Assembly: GCF_011383005.1 (NCBI RefSeq)
Contig: NZ_CP049935.1
Coordinates: forward strand, 2,480,001-2,544,000
Length of the DNA: 64,000 nucleotides
Direction: 5' to 3'
From: Phycicoccus sp. HDW14
Lineage (GTDB): Bacteria > Actinomycetota > Actinomycetes > Actinomycetales > Dermatophilaceae
The stretch's first letter is position 1. Each line of letters starts with the position of its first letter. The notes under the pieces were generated by a model. That model saw only the letters and a list, made by a program, of their open reading frames with translations, made no database searches and was not told the origin of the DNA. The position numbers and the translations under genes were made by a program. Positions 29,753 to 37,309 of the stretch are shown piece by piece.

Positions 29753-31230
29753 TCACACCGGGAGCTTGACGGTCTCGTTGCCGTCCTCGTCGTAGCTCGT
29801 GAGCGGTGGCGCGATCTCCTCGAGGCTCTTGTTCTCGGCGTCGACACCCCACACGTGGGCGACGAGGGCGCCGATGAGCATGATGCCCGTCGCGATGAGG
29901 TAGCCCCAGAACATCGGGGTGCGGTCCTTGCCGTCACCGATCAGCCAGCCGTAGAAGACCGGGCCGATCGCGCCGAAGACCTGGGCGATCGCGAAGAAGT
30001 AGGAGATCGCCTGACCGCGCACCTCGAGCGGGAAGATCTCCGAGACGGTGAGGTAGCCCGCGGACGCACCGGCCGAGGCGAAGAAGAACGCGACGCACCA
30101 GAACGCCGTGTGCGTCCCGGCCCCGATCGCGTCCTGCTGGAAGAGCCACGCCGAGATCGCCAGCACGACACCGGCGAACGCGTAGCAGCCGGTGATCATC
30201 CGGCGCCGCCCGATCGTGTCGAAGAGCGGACCGAGGAGCAGCGGCCCGAGCAGGTTGCCGATGGCGAAGGGGAAGAAGTACAGGGCGGCCTCGGACGGCG
30301 ACTTGTCGTAGAAGTTCTGCAGGACGAGGGCGTAGGTGAAGAAGATCGCGTTGTAGAGGAAGCTCTGCGTGATCATCAGGGTCGCCCCAGCACCGTGCGG
30401 GTGGGGTACATCTGGAAGAAGACGTAGGAGAGCTGGCGCGGGGTCAGGCCCTCGCGCGCCTTGATCCACATCGCGTCGGCCTTGGAGTGCTCGGGAAGCT
30501 CCTTGCCCGCGGCGCGCACCTCGTCCTCGAGCGCCGAGACGACCTTCTCGGCCTCCTCGCCCTTGCCGTGGGTGACCATCCACCGCGGGCTCTCGGGGAT
30601 GTGCCGGCGCAGGTAGATGATGCCGAGGCCGAGGACCGGGCCGATGAAGAAGGCGATCCGCCAGCCGATGTCCTGGCCGAAGCGGTCGGTGTCGAGCAGG
30701 ATCGTCGAGGCGAAGGCGCCGATCGCCGCGCCCGCCCAGTAGGTGCCGTTGATCGCGAGGTCGACCCGGCCGCGGAAGCGGCCCGGGATGAGCTCGTCGA
30801 CGGCGGAGTTGACGGCCGAGTACTCGCCGCCGATGCCCATCCCGGAGATGAACCGGAAGACGAGGAACATCCACATGTTGGGGGCCAGGCCGGCGGCGGC
30901 CGCGGCGACGAGGTAGAGCGCCAGGGTCAGGGTGAAGAGCTTCTTGCGCCCGAGGGTGTCGGTGAGGCGCCCGAAGATGATCGCGCCGAACACCTGGCCG
31001 ACGAGGTAGACCGTGCCGGCGAGGCCGACGTCGGCAGCGGTCATGTCGAGGGTCTTCTCGAAGCCCCCGGCCGCGACGATCTGGGCCTCGAGCCCGTCGA
31101 GGATCCAGGCCGTCCCGAGGCCGAAGATCACGAGCCAGTGGAACTTCACCCACGGCATGTCGTGCATGCGCGCCGGGATGAGGCTCCTGACCGGCTTCTC
31201 CTCCGTCTGCGTCGTCTCCGTCGTCGTCAC
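29753..31230 (-). CDS. MFS transporter, metabolite:proton symporter type (frameshifted)
   Basis: About 492 residues, twelve hydrophobic segments in two halves. The MFS signature loop occurs in both: GRLTDTLGRKK after helix 2 and FDTIGRRR in the second half, with RFISGMGIGGEYSAVNS between helices 4 and 5 and PESPRWMV before the central loop. This is the sugar porter/aromatic acid:H+ symporter branch of the family. Substrate unknown. One missing base in the C run 30385-30388 breaks the gene at VLG/ATLMITQSF. GTG 31228-31230 has AAGGAC upstream. Confidence 0.87.
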
Positions 31231-31382
31231 AGCAGGTCCTTCCAGCAGGTGGTCCCCGAGCGGCCCGTCGTCCGGGCCACCAGCGAACGTAGACCCGTCG
31301 TGGACGCCGTGGAGGTTCCGGTGCAGGTCAGGTGCCTGCGGGTCCTGCCGTGGCCGCCGGCGACCCCGCCCCGGACGTCGAG

Positions 31383-31415
31383 GCGCCCCCGTCGGGCAGG
31401 GGCCGACGGGGGCGC
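31383..31415 (-). terminator. Hairpin after the small membrane protein gene
   Basis: A perfect 13-base-pair stem (31383-31395 with 31403-31415) and 7-base loop stands 52 bases beyond the stop at 31467. The rest of the 236-base gap before the MFS start shows no gene. Confidence 0.65.
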
Positions 31416-31466
31416 TTCGGGACCGGGCGGGCTGCCCGCGGGGGTGGTGTCCCCACGGGCGGCGCC

Positions 31467-31718
31467 TCAGGGGCGGCGGGTGACGCGGACGGACTCGCCG
31501 GGCACGTCCGGACGACGGGGGCGGTCGGTTCGCGTCTTGGAGCGCACGTCGACCGCGATGCCGGCGGCGAAGACGCCGAACGCGGTCCATCGAGCCCACA
31601 CCGGGAGGTAGGGAGCCATCGAGCCCAGGCAGAGGAGCAGCGCCATGAGCGCCACCGCGAGGTAGAGGAGGGACCAGAAGGTCCAGCGCAGCGCGAGCGT
31701 GACGGTCTCCATGGTCAT
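31467..31718 (-). CDS. Small two-helix membrane protein, unknown function
   Basis: 83 residues with two hydrophobic segments, WTFWSLLYLAVALMALLLCL and WARWTAFGVFAAGIAVDV, then a basic, Arg-rich tail. ATG 31716-31718 follows GAGGAGCAGGGAC, a strong ribosome-binding site, so it is likely a real gene. I do not recognise a family. A terminator hairpin follows, and it stands alone on its strand. Confidence 0.6.
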   Translation of the reverse strand: MTMETVTLALRWTFWSLLYLAVALMALLLCLGSMAPYLPVWARWTAFGVFAAGIAVDVRSKTRTDRPRRPDVPGESVRVTRRP

Positions 31719-31856
31719 GTCCCTGCTCCTCGCACCCGGCGCCACGATCCTGTGGCCCAAATATGGCCGATCGGGGGGTCGGAAACAACCGTTCGGACGA
31801 TGCGCTCGGCCTCTTGTCTCACCTTCGACAGGGCAGGCGTCCCACCCACCCCACCC

Positions 31857-31885
31857 GTCACACGACAGGTGTGACGCCCGTCACA
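31857..31885. promoter_or_regulatory. CRP-family binding site overlapping a second palindrome
   Basis: TGTGACGCCCGTCACA at 31870-31885 matches the TGTGA-N6-TCACA consensus of the CRP/GlxR family exactly. It overlaps a perfect 7-5-7 inverted repeat at 31857-31875 (GTCACAC, GTGTGAC). It is about 140 bases upstream of the minus-strand small protein and about 480 upstream of the beta-helix protein, so either may be the target. Confidence 0.5.
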
Positions 31886-31970
31886 TCCGGCCTCGTCGGG
31901 GTCACCCTCGCATCCCCGGGCTGACCTGCTGACTCGACCGCCCGGACCCGCCGGGAGGCGCGGAGGTCCT

Positions 31971-32056
31971 GTTACCTTCCTGAGATCTTCGGTGTCCGTC
32001 GCTTGCGGTCCGGCGCCGGGACTCGCCTACCGTCGACAGCGACCGAAGAGGGTAAC
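31971..32056 (+). ncRNA. Structured leader RNA element upstream of the beta-helix gene
   Basis: Three stacked 6-base helices separated by one-sided bulges are visible: GTTACC 31971-31976 with GGTAAC 32051-32056; TCTTCG 31986-31991 with CGAAGA 32044-32049; GTCGCT 31998-32003 with AGCGAC 32038-32043. They enclose a hairpin at 32005-32026 (GCG-GTCC with GGAC-CGC) and a free CTACCGTC stretch. GGGTAACGACCC at 32050-32061 can form a competing hairpin with the outer helix. The strand is inferred from the downstream gene. I cannot match it to a known riboswitch class. Confidence 0.4.
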
Positions 32057-32281
32057 GACCCGGGCGGAACCGCGCAGGCAAATGCGTGGATTTCCGGACG
32101 AACCGTCAGAGATCTCCCAGGATTCTCGTTCCCCTCCATGCCCCGGCGGGTACACCAGCACACTGAAGTCCGAACGTGTTGGTGACCGCCAGGTCGTTGG
32201 ATGACCAGTTGTGGCGGCGTGGTGCAGGGGCGCCGCCGTCACGTCGCTGGTTCCGTCGGCCAGTACCGAAGGAGCAACACC

Positions 32282-32368
32282 GTGACTGCTCTGTCACGTA
32301 TCGCATGTCCCCTGCCCACCACCCCTCCCGCCCGCCGGGTTGCCGACCCCCGGGAGCTCTCGTGCTGA
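32282..32368 (+). CDS. Candidate 28-codon leader peptide overlapping the beta-helix gene start
   Basis: A GTG at 32282 lies 7 bases after AAGGAG, one of the best ribosome-binding sites in this area. It opens a 28-residue frame beginning VTALSRIACPLPTTPPARRV and ending Ser-Cys-stop at 32366-32368. The stop lies just past the GTG start (32362) of the secreted beta-helix protein, in a different frame. The overlap suggests translational coupling or a regulatory upstream ORF. Confidence 0.4.
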   Translation: MTALSRIACPLPTTPPARRVADPRELSC

Positions 32369-33495
32369 CCCGCCGCCTCCTGTCCGTGACCGCGGTCACC
32401 GCCGGTGTCCTCGCCGGAGGCTCCGGCCTCGTGGCCCTCTCCGCGAACCACGAGCCGTCGGCGACGTCCGACACCCGCTCCGTGGCCGCGGCCCCCGCCA
32501 AGGCCACCGACACCGTCCGGGACACCACGGCCACCGAGCCGACCACCACGCCCGCGACGACCAAGGCCAAGCCCGTCCGGGTGCCGACCAAGAAGGCCAC
32601 CCGGTCCACCACCGGCACCGCCACCTCGCGGGCGGCGACGAAGGGCCGCTCGGTCACCTCGACCGGCTCCGACTCGGGCCGCTCGGTCGCCGCCGGCTCC
32701 GCCAGCGGCCTCCAGGCCCACGGCATCGTCGTGCGCAGCACGAAGAAGCCCACCCCGGCCCCGGTCGTCCCGGCCGGCACCACCTGCGACCTCAAGCCGT
32801 CGGCGTCGACGACCGGTGCGACGGGCACCCGCTCGAACAGCTCGGTCACCACGCTGACCAGCGGCCAGACGCTCGCCAACGTCAACGTCAAGAGCCTGAA
32901 CATCAGCGGCAGCAACGTCACGGTGCGCAACGTCAAGGTGACCGACGGCATCCTCGTCACCGGTGACAACGTGACGATCAGCCACGTCACGACGCCGGAC
33001 ATCGGGATCTCCAGCGCCCGCCACGTCCTCGTCGAGTACACGAACATCGGTTTCAGCCAGAACGACGCGATCCACGTCACCTCCGACCGCGGTCGCCAGG
33101 TGCAGGACGTCACCCTGCGCTACAACTACCTCCACGACCCGCGGCCGCCGGCCGACGCGCACTACGACGGCACGCAGGTCCGTGGTGTCAACGGGATGAA
33201 GGTGTCCTGCTCGGTCTACGACGCCGGCAAGTACACGAGCCAGCTCAACGCGGCGATCTACCTCGAGGACGCCAACGGTGGGAACTCGAACGTCACGCTC
33301 GACAGCAACTGGCTGTACGGCACCGGGATCTCGCTGTTCATCGACCCCTCGGTGAACACGGTGGCCACGAAGAACCGCATCGGCGGTGACCTCCACTGGG
33401 GTCCGTGCTACCAGAACTCGAAGTCCAAGTACACGAGCTCCGGCAACGTCTGGGACGCCACCGACAAGGCGGTCAACCTCTGCGGCAACGGCTGA
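32362..33495 (+). CDS. Secreted single-domain beta-helix protein
   Basis: 377 residues. A signal peptide (TRRLLSVTAVTAGVLAGG) is followed by a Thr/Lys/Ser-rich region of about 120 residues that may span the cell wall, then one parallel beta-helix domain. NVKSLNISGSNVTVRNVKV shows the repeating strand pattern. LTSDRG-like VTSDRG, NYLHDPRPPADAHYDGTQV, CSVYD and NAAIYLEDANGG are shared with the tandem protein at 17094-18811. GTG 32362 has GGGAG upstream. A double hairpin follows. Its ligand is unknown; a role with the exopolysaccharide is inference from the paralogue's location. Confidence 0.85.
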   Translation: MLTRRLLSVTAVTAGVLAGGSGLVALSANHEPSATSDTRSVAAAPAKATDTVRDTTATEPTTTPATTKAKPVRVPTKKATRSTTGTATSRAATKGRSVTSTGSDSGRSVAAGSASGLQAHGIVVRSTKKPTPAPVVPAGTTCDLKPSASTTGATGTRSNSSVTTLTSGQTLANVNVKSLNISGSNVTVRNVKVTDGILVTGDNVTISHVTTPDIGISSARHVLVEYTNIGFSQNDAIHVTSDRGRQVQDVTLRYNYLHDPRPPADAHYDGTQVRGVNGMKVSCSVYDAGKYTSQLNAAIYLEDANGGNSNVTLDSNWLYGTGISLFIDPSVNTVATKNRIGGDLHWGPCYQNSKSKYTSSGNVWDATDKAVNLCGNG

Positions 33496-33534
33496 CGCCT
33501 GCCGCACCCGAGGGCTGAGGCCCTCTCGACCCGG

Positions 33535-33570
33535 AGCCACGCGGACCACGCACGACCGGTCCGCGTGGCT
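33535..33570 (+). terminator. Hairpin between the beta-helix gene and tRNA-Gln
   Basis: A perfect 13-base-pair stem (33535-33547 with 33558-33570) with a 10-base loop. Its right arm includes the CCA end of the convergent tRNA-Gln, so the hairpin could end transcription of the protein gene from the left and of the tRNA from the right. A smaller 6-base-pair hairpin lies at 33510-33525. Confidence 0.7.
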
Positions 33571-33647
33571 CCCCGGGTAGGAATCGAACCTACGTCGCGA
33601 GTCCTGATTCAAAGTCAGGCGGGCCCTACCAGCAGACCAACCGGGGA
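33566..33647 (-). tRNA. tRNA-Gln (anticodon TTG)
   Basis: The acceptor stem pairs TCCCCGG (33641-33647, minus strand) with CCGGGGA. G73 and an encoded CCA follow. The anticodon arm is CCTGA-CTTTGAA-TCAGG, giving anticodon TTG, and the T arm is GTAGG-TTCGATT-CCTAC. The first pair is U1-A72 with G73, as expected for glutamine tRNAs. At 82 bases with CCA, it is slightly long because about nine bases lie between the anticodon and T stems. Confidence 0.93.
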
Positions 33648-33688
33648 CTGCCGCCCTCGGGGCGGAGGCTCCGATGGTATCGGTGCGA

Positions 33689-33726
33689 CGCTCGTCCCCC
33701 GGCCGCACGCGGCCGGGGGACGAGCG
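33689..33726 (-). terminator. Hairpin after the Alg13/14-like glycosyltransferase gene
   Basis: A perfect 16-base-pair stem (33689-33704 with 33711-33726) and 6-base loop, two bases past the stop at 33729. It separates the polysaccharide operon from the tRNA-Gln gene on the same strand. Confidence 0.75.
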
Positions 33727-33728
33727 CG

Positions 33729-34847
33729 TCAGCGGTGGGCGAGGCGCAGCTGCCTGCGGCCCCGTCCGGCTGACGCGCCGGGCGAGGTGCTGAGCACCAT
33801 CGGCGCAGGGTTCCCGGCGCGCACCGAGCCGGAGGCCGCACGCCAGAGGTCGGCGGCCGTCAGCTCGGGTACCTCCCGGCTGACCGCGATGCCGCGGCTG
33901 CCGAGGTGGGTGCAGATCATGGCCTGGTGGTCGTCCACGTGCTCCGCGAACGAGGCCCGGCGCGGCGTCATCACCGGGACCTTGCCGGCGTCGAGCGCCG
34001 TGAGGGCCGACCCGATGCCGCCGTGCGCGATGACGAGGTCGGCCTCCCGGATCGCCGTGCGCAGCTCGGCGGCCGGGATCTGGTTGCGTCCGTCGACCCC
34101 GAGGCCGCTGAGGTCGGTGGCCCCGGTCTGCCAGAGGACCTCGGCGTCGGCCGCCGTGACCTCCGGGAGGATCCGGACCAGCCGCTCGACCGCCCGACGG
34201 AACCCGTACTCGGGCATCGTCCCGAGGGTCACGACGACCCGGCGCAGCGCCCGCGGGCTCTGCGCGACCGGTCCGGGCTCGAAGCCGTCGAACAGCGACC
34301 CGCGGTAGGTCCAGGCGCCGGTGGCGAGCTCCGGGTACTGCGTGAACAGCTGCGTGCCGGGGATGCGGCTGACGATCCGCCCGGTGAGGCTCGGACCGGA
34401 CGCCCGCGCCGCGCTCTCGATGTAGTGGCGCGGGATGCCGAGGCTCTTGGCCGCCAGGAAGAACGGCACCGCGATGCCGGCGCCGGTGGACACGACCGCC
34501 TGGTAGCGCCCGGAGCGGAGGATGCGCACGGCGTCGGGGAGGGCCCGGGCCGAGGCCTTGAGGTCACGGGGCCGGATGTAGCCGACGTGGTGCACGACCT
34601 CGTCGCGCAGCAGCGAGCGCGACTGGTCGCCGTCGAACGTGGCCCACTCGACCTCGCCGACCGAGCCGGCGAGCCGGCCGCGCATCCGCATCATCTGCTC
34701 GAGGTGGCCACCGGTGGAGGCGACGAGCAGCGTGCGCATCCCGGAGCCACCGGAGGCGGCGTCGGGCGCGACCGGGGTGGTCGGGGTGGCCTGCCGGACC
34801 GGTGCGGTGCGGTCGGTGACGTGGGGGACGGAGACGTCGATGGCCAT
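33729..34847 (-). CDS. Alg13/Alg14-like fused glycosyltransferase (EpsF-type)
   Basis: 372 residues. The N-terminal half resembles Alg14 (LLVASTGGHLEQMMRMRGRL) and the C-terminal half resembles Alg13 and MurG (VVTLGTMPEYGFRRAVERL, VIAHGGIGSALTALDAGKVPV). The fused enzyme is expected to add the second sugar to the lipid-linked first sugar at the membrane. ATG 34845-34847 overlaps the preceding stop by one base (TGATG), so it is coupled to the priming enzyme. A strong hairpin ends the operon. Confidence 0.87.
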   Translation of the reverse strand: MAIDVSVPHVTDRTAPVRQATPTTPVAPDAASGGSGMRTLLVASTGGHLEQMMRMRGRLAGSVGEVEWATFDGDQSRSLLRDEVVHHVGYIRPRDLKASARALPDAVRILRSGRYQAVVSTGAGIAVPFFLAAKSLGIPRHYIESAARASGPSLTGRIVSRIPGTQLFTQYPELATGAWTYRGSLFDGFEPGPVAQSPRALRRVVVTLGTMPEYGFRRAVERLVRILPEVTAADAEVLWQTGATDLSGLGVDGRNQIPAAELRTAIREADLVIAHGGIGSALTALDAGKVPVMTPRRASFAEHVDDHQAMICTHLGSRGIAVSREVPELTAADLWRAASGSVRAGNPAPMVLSTSPGASAGRGRRQLRLAHR

Positions 34848-36349
34848 CAGTAGGCCCCCGTCCCTCGGACGACGGCTCGCACCGTGCGCAGGAGGATCTG
34901 CGCGTCGAGGGCGAGCGACCAGTTGTCGACGTAGGACAGGTCGAGCCGCAGCGAGTCGATCCACGACAGGTCGCTGCGCCCGGACACCTGCCACAGGCCG
35001 GTCATGCCGGGTCGCACGCGCAGCCGACGGACGGCGTCGGGCTCGTACGCGTCGACCTCGCGGGGCAGCGGCGGGCGCGGCCCCACGAGCGACATCTCGC
35101 CCCGCACGACGTTGATCAGCTGCGGCAGCTCGTCGAGGGAGTAGCGGCGGAGGAAGGCCCCGACCTTGGTGATGCGCGGGTCGCGGCGCAGCTTGAAGAG
35201 GACGTCGTTGCCGTCGTGGGCCTCGGCGAGGACCGACAGCTTCGCCTCCGCGTCGGTGACCATCGTGCGGAACTTGACGATCGGGAAGATGCGGCCGCCC
35301 TCACCGACGCGGTACTGCCGGAACAGCGCCGGGCCGGGCGAGTCGCGACGGACCGCCAGGGCCACGAGGCCAAAGAGCGGCGCGAGGGCGAGGAGGGCGA
35401 AGAACGCGACGACGCGGTCGAGGGCCATCTTCAGCCGGAAACGCCACCCGCTGGAGACCGGGCGCTCGAGGTAGAGCATCGGCAGGCCGTTGGCCCGGCG
35501 GAGCGAGAGGCGCGGACCGGCGACGTCGATGATGCCGGGTGCGACGAGGAGGTCGACGTCGCGGTGCTCGAGCGCCCATCCGAGGCGCTGCAGCGCACGA
35601 CCGGCGATCGAGGAGCTGCTCGCGATCGCGACGACCTGGGCACCCGTGGCGTCGACCGCCCGGAGCGCGTCGTCCTCGACCCCGAGCACGGGGACGTCGG
35701 CGAACTCCGGTGAGCCGAGCACCGGGTCGCTGGGGTCGGTGACGCAGACCCCGAGCACGCGCAGACCCGTCGTGGCGGGGTCCTCGGCGATGCGCTGGGC
35801 GGCGTCGCGGACGGCCCGCGGGTCGCCGACGAGGATCGCGGAGCGCAGCGACTCGCCCTCCCGGCGGGCCCGTGCGAGCCGGCGACGCAGCACGTACCGG
35901 CCCCCGATCGTGCCGGTGACCATGAGCGGCACCGACACGAGGAGGACACCGCGCGAGAAGTCGAGCTGCAGCGCGAACGAGACGAACGCGATGAGCGCGA
36001 CGAGCGTGACGCCCGAGCGCACGACCGCGCGGTACTCGTCGGGTCCGGCCCCGAAGAAGCGGAACACGTAGGCGCTGTTCTTGGCCAGCACGAGCAGCCA
36101 GACGGCGGACACGGCGATGACCGTGGTCTCCATCGCGGTGCTCGAGCCCCAGAGTGCCGCTTCCTCACCGAGGAGGAACTCGCGGACCCAGAGGCCGGCG
36201 ACGAGGCAGAAGATGGCCACGGCAGCGTCCGCGACGACCAGCTGGGCGCGGTAGCGCCGCTCCCACTGCGTCGGCGCACTGCTGACGGGCGTGTGGCCGT
36301 AGTCGGCCAGATCGATGTGTCGTTCGACGAGTGGCGGCGCAAAGCGCAC
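34847..36349 (-). CDS. Polyprenyl glycosylphosphotransferase (priming enzyme)
   Basis: About 500 residues. Four N-terminal membrane helices and a Rossmann-like CoA-binding-type domain (AILVGDPRAVRDAAQRI) come first. The C-terminal bacterial sugar transferase domain then has a membrane helix, SPGPALFRQYRVG, the catalytic-core KFRTM and RRYSLDELPQLINVV. It transfers a hexose 1-phosphate from a nucleotide sugar to undecaprenyl phosphate, starting each repeat unit. GTG 36347-36349 is chosen because AGGGGAG lies just upstream; ATG 36373 is the alternative. It is first in a two-gene operon with its own promoter and a long leader. Confidence 0.91.
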   Translation of the reverse strand: MRFAPPLVERHIDLADYGHTPVSSAPTQWERRYRAQLVVADAAVAIFCLVAGLWVREFLLGEEAALWGSSTAMETTVIAVSAVWLLVLAKNSAYVFRFFGAGPDEYRAVVRSGVTLVALIAFVSFALQLDFSRGVLLVSVPLMVTGTIGGRYVLRRRLARARREGESLRSAILVGDPRAVRDAAQRIAEDPATTGLRVLGVCVTDPSDPVLGSPEFADVPVLGVEDDALRAVDATGAQVVAIASSSSIAGRALQRLGWALEHRDVDLLVAPGIIDVAGPRLSLRRANGLPMLYLERPVSSGWRFRLKMALDRVVAFFALLALAPLFGLVALAVRRDSPGPALFRQYRVGEGGRIFPIVKFRTMVTDAEAKLSVLAEAHDGNDVLFKLRRDPRITKVGAFLRRYSLDELPQLINVVRGEMSLVGPRPPLPREVDAYEPDAVRRLRVRPGMTGLWQVSGRSDLSWIDSLRLDLSYVDNWSLALDAQILLRTVRAVVRGTGAY

Positions 36350-36455
36350 ACCACTCCCCTGCAAAATGCTCATGAAACCGTCGACCCCTGCAAATCGATG
36401 GTATTCAAGAAGACGAGTTCCGTCTGCTCGCGGGGAGCAGCCGGGTCTCCCTGCT

Positions 36456-36477
36456 GATACCCGGCGAGCCGGGTATC
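36456..36477 (-). promoter_or_regulatory. Hairpin with an alternative partner in the priming-enzyme leader
   Basis: GATACCCGG (36456-36464) and CCGGGTATC (36469-36477) form a perfect 9-base stem with a 4-base loop. The ACCCGG part can instead pair with CCGGGT at 36441-36446, so two mutually exclusive hairpins are possible in the transcript. The site is about 110 bases upstream of the start codon. Confidence 0.45.
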
Positions 36478-36515
36478 GACCACCTCCAGCCCTGCTTCCT
36501 TCGGCGGTCGAGACC

Positions 36516-36545
36516 ACTATAGGCGCGCCGCGGCCCACCGCGTAA
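36516..36545 (-). promoter_or_regulatory. Promoter of the priming-enzyme operon
   Basis: On the minus strand TTACGC (36540-36545) and TATAGT (36516-36521) are separated by 18 bases. The -10 box is the best in the region and predicts a leader of about 160 bases. The gap to the divergent TetR gene at 36640 has nothing else I can support. Confidence 0.5.
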
Positions 36546-36639
36546 GCGTTTCGGGAAACTGGGTTCCGGAGGTGCTCCCGAGGGGGCCTCGGAGGGCCCG
36601 GGGAACCGGCCCGGGCCGCCGACGCGGCACAATGTCACG

Positions 36640-37290
36640 GTGAGCGACGAACCCGGGGCCAAGAAGTCACGAGCGTCACGGTCCCGGATGACCGGCCGCG
36701 AGCGCCGCGAGCAGCTGATCGGCATCGGGCGCAAGCACTTCGCCGACCGCGGCTTCGAGGGCGCGACCATCGAGGAGATCGCCGCGTCGGCCGGCGTCTC
36801 GAAGCCGGTCGTCTACGAGCACTTCGGCGGCAAGGAGGGCCTCTACGCGGTCGTCGTCGACCGCGAGATCGCGGCCCTCCTCAGCGGCGTCACCTCGGCC
36901 CTCGACTCCGGCGGCACCTCGCGCCAGATCATCGAGCGGGCCGCCCTGGCCCTGCTCGACTACGTCGAGGGCAGCACCGACGGCTTCCGGATCCTGGTGC
37001 GGGACAGCCCTGCCGGGCAGGCCACCGGCTCCTTCGCCAGCCTGATGAGCGACATCGCGAGCCAGGTCGAGCACATCCTCGCGGCGCAGTTCAAGGCCCA
37101 CAAGCTCGACCCCAAGGCCGCGCCGATGTACGCGCAGATGCTCGTCGGCATGATCGCGCTCACCGGCCAGTGGTGGCTCGACTCGCGCAGGTTCAAGAAG
37201 CACGAGGTGGCCGCCCACGTGGTCAACCTCGCGTGGAACGGGCTGACCGGCCTCGAGGCCAAGCCCACCCTGACGCCCGACGAGGGTTGA
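36640..37290 (+). CDS. TetR/AcrR-family transcriptional regulator
   Basis: 216 residues. The helix-turn-helix is in RKHFADRGFEGATIEEIAASAGVSKPVVYEHFGGKEGLYAVVVDRE (residues about 29-75, quoted here only as the landmarks FADRGFEGATIEEIA and VYEHFGGKE). The C-terminal ligand domain contains QWWLDSRRFKKHEVAAHVV. GTG start at 36640. It stands alone between the polysaccharide operon and the methyltransferase, so its target is not clear. Such a TetR near glmU/prs is frequent in related genomes, from memory. Confidence 0.9.
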   Translation: MSDEPGAKKSRASRSRMTGRERREQLIGIGRKHFADRGFEGATIEEIAASAGVSKPVVYEHFGGKEGLYAVVVDREIAALLSGVTSALDSGGTSRQIIERAALALLDYVEGSTDGFRILVRDSPAGQATGSFASLMSDIASQVEHILAAQFKAHKLDPKAAPMYAQMLVGMIALTGQWWLDSRRFKKHEVAAHVVNLAWNGLTGLEAKPTLTPDEG

Positions 37291-37309
37291 GCCGCACCGC
37301 GATCCGGCG

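Larger units (their letters stand above)
31719..32281. other. 563-base intergenic region with regulatory structure
   Basis: No convincing gene. It holds a CRP-type palindrome cluster (31857-31885), a compact structured RNA element (31971-32056), several short hairpins after it and, at the right end, the ribosome-binding site of a leader ORF. This is unusually long for this compact genome. Confidence 0.7.

Noticed and set aside
32282..32368. LPxTG-like sorting signal in the leader peptide (LPTTP)
   Set aside because: It lacks the glycine and has no membrane segment or basic tail behind it.
33566..33728. Integration site (att) of a mobile element at tRNA-Gln
   Set aside because: No integrase, no direct repeat of the tRNA end and no foreign gene block is seen on either side.
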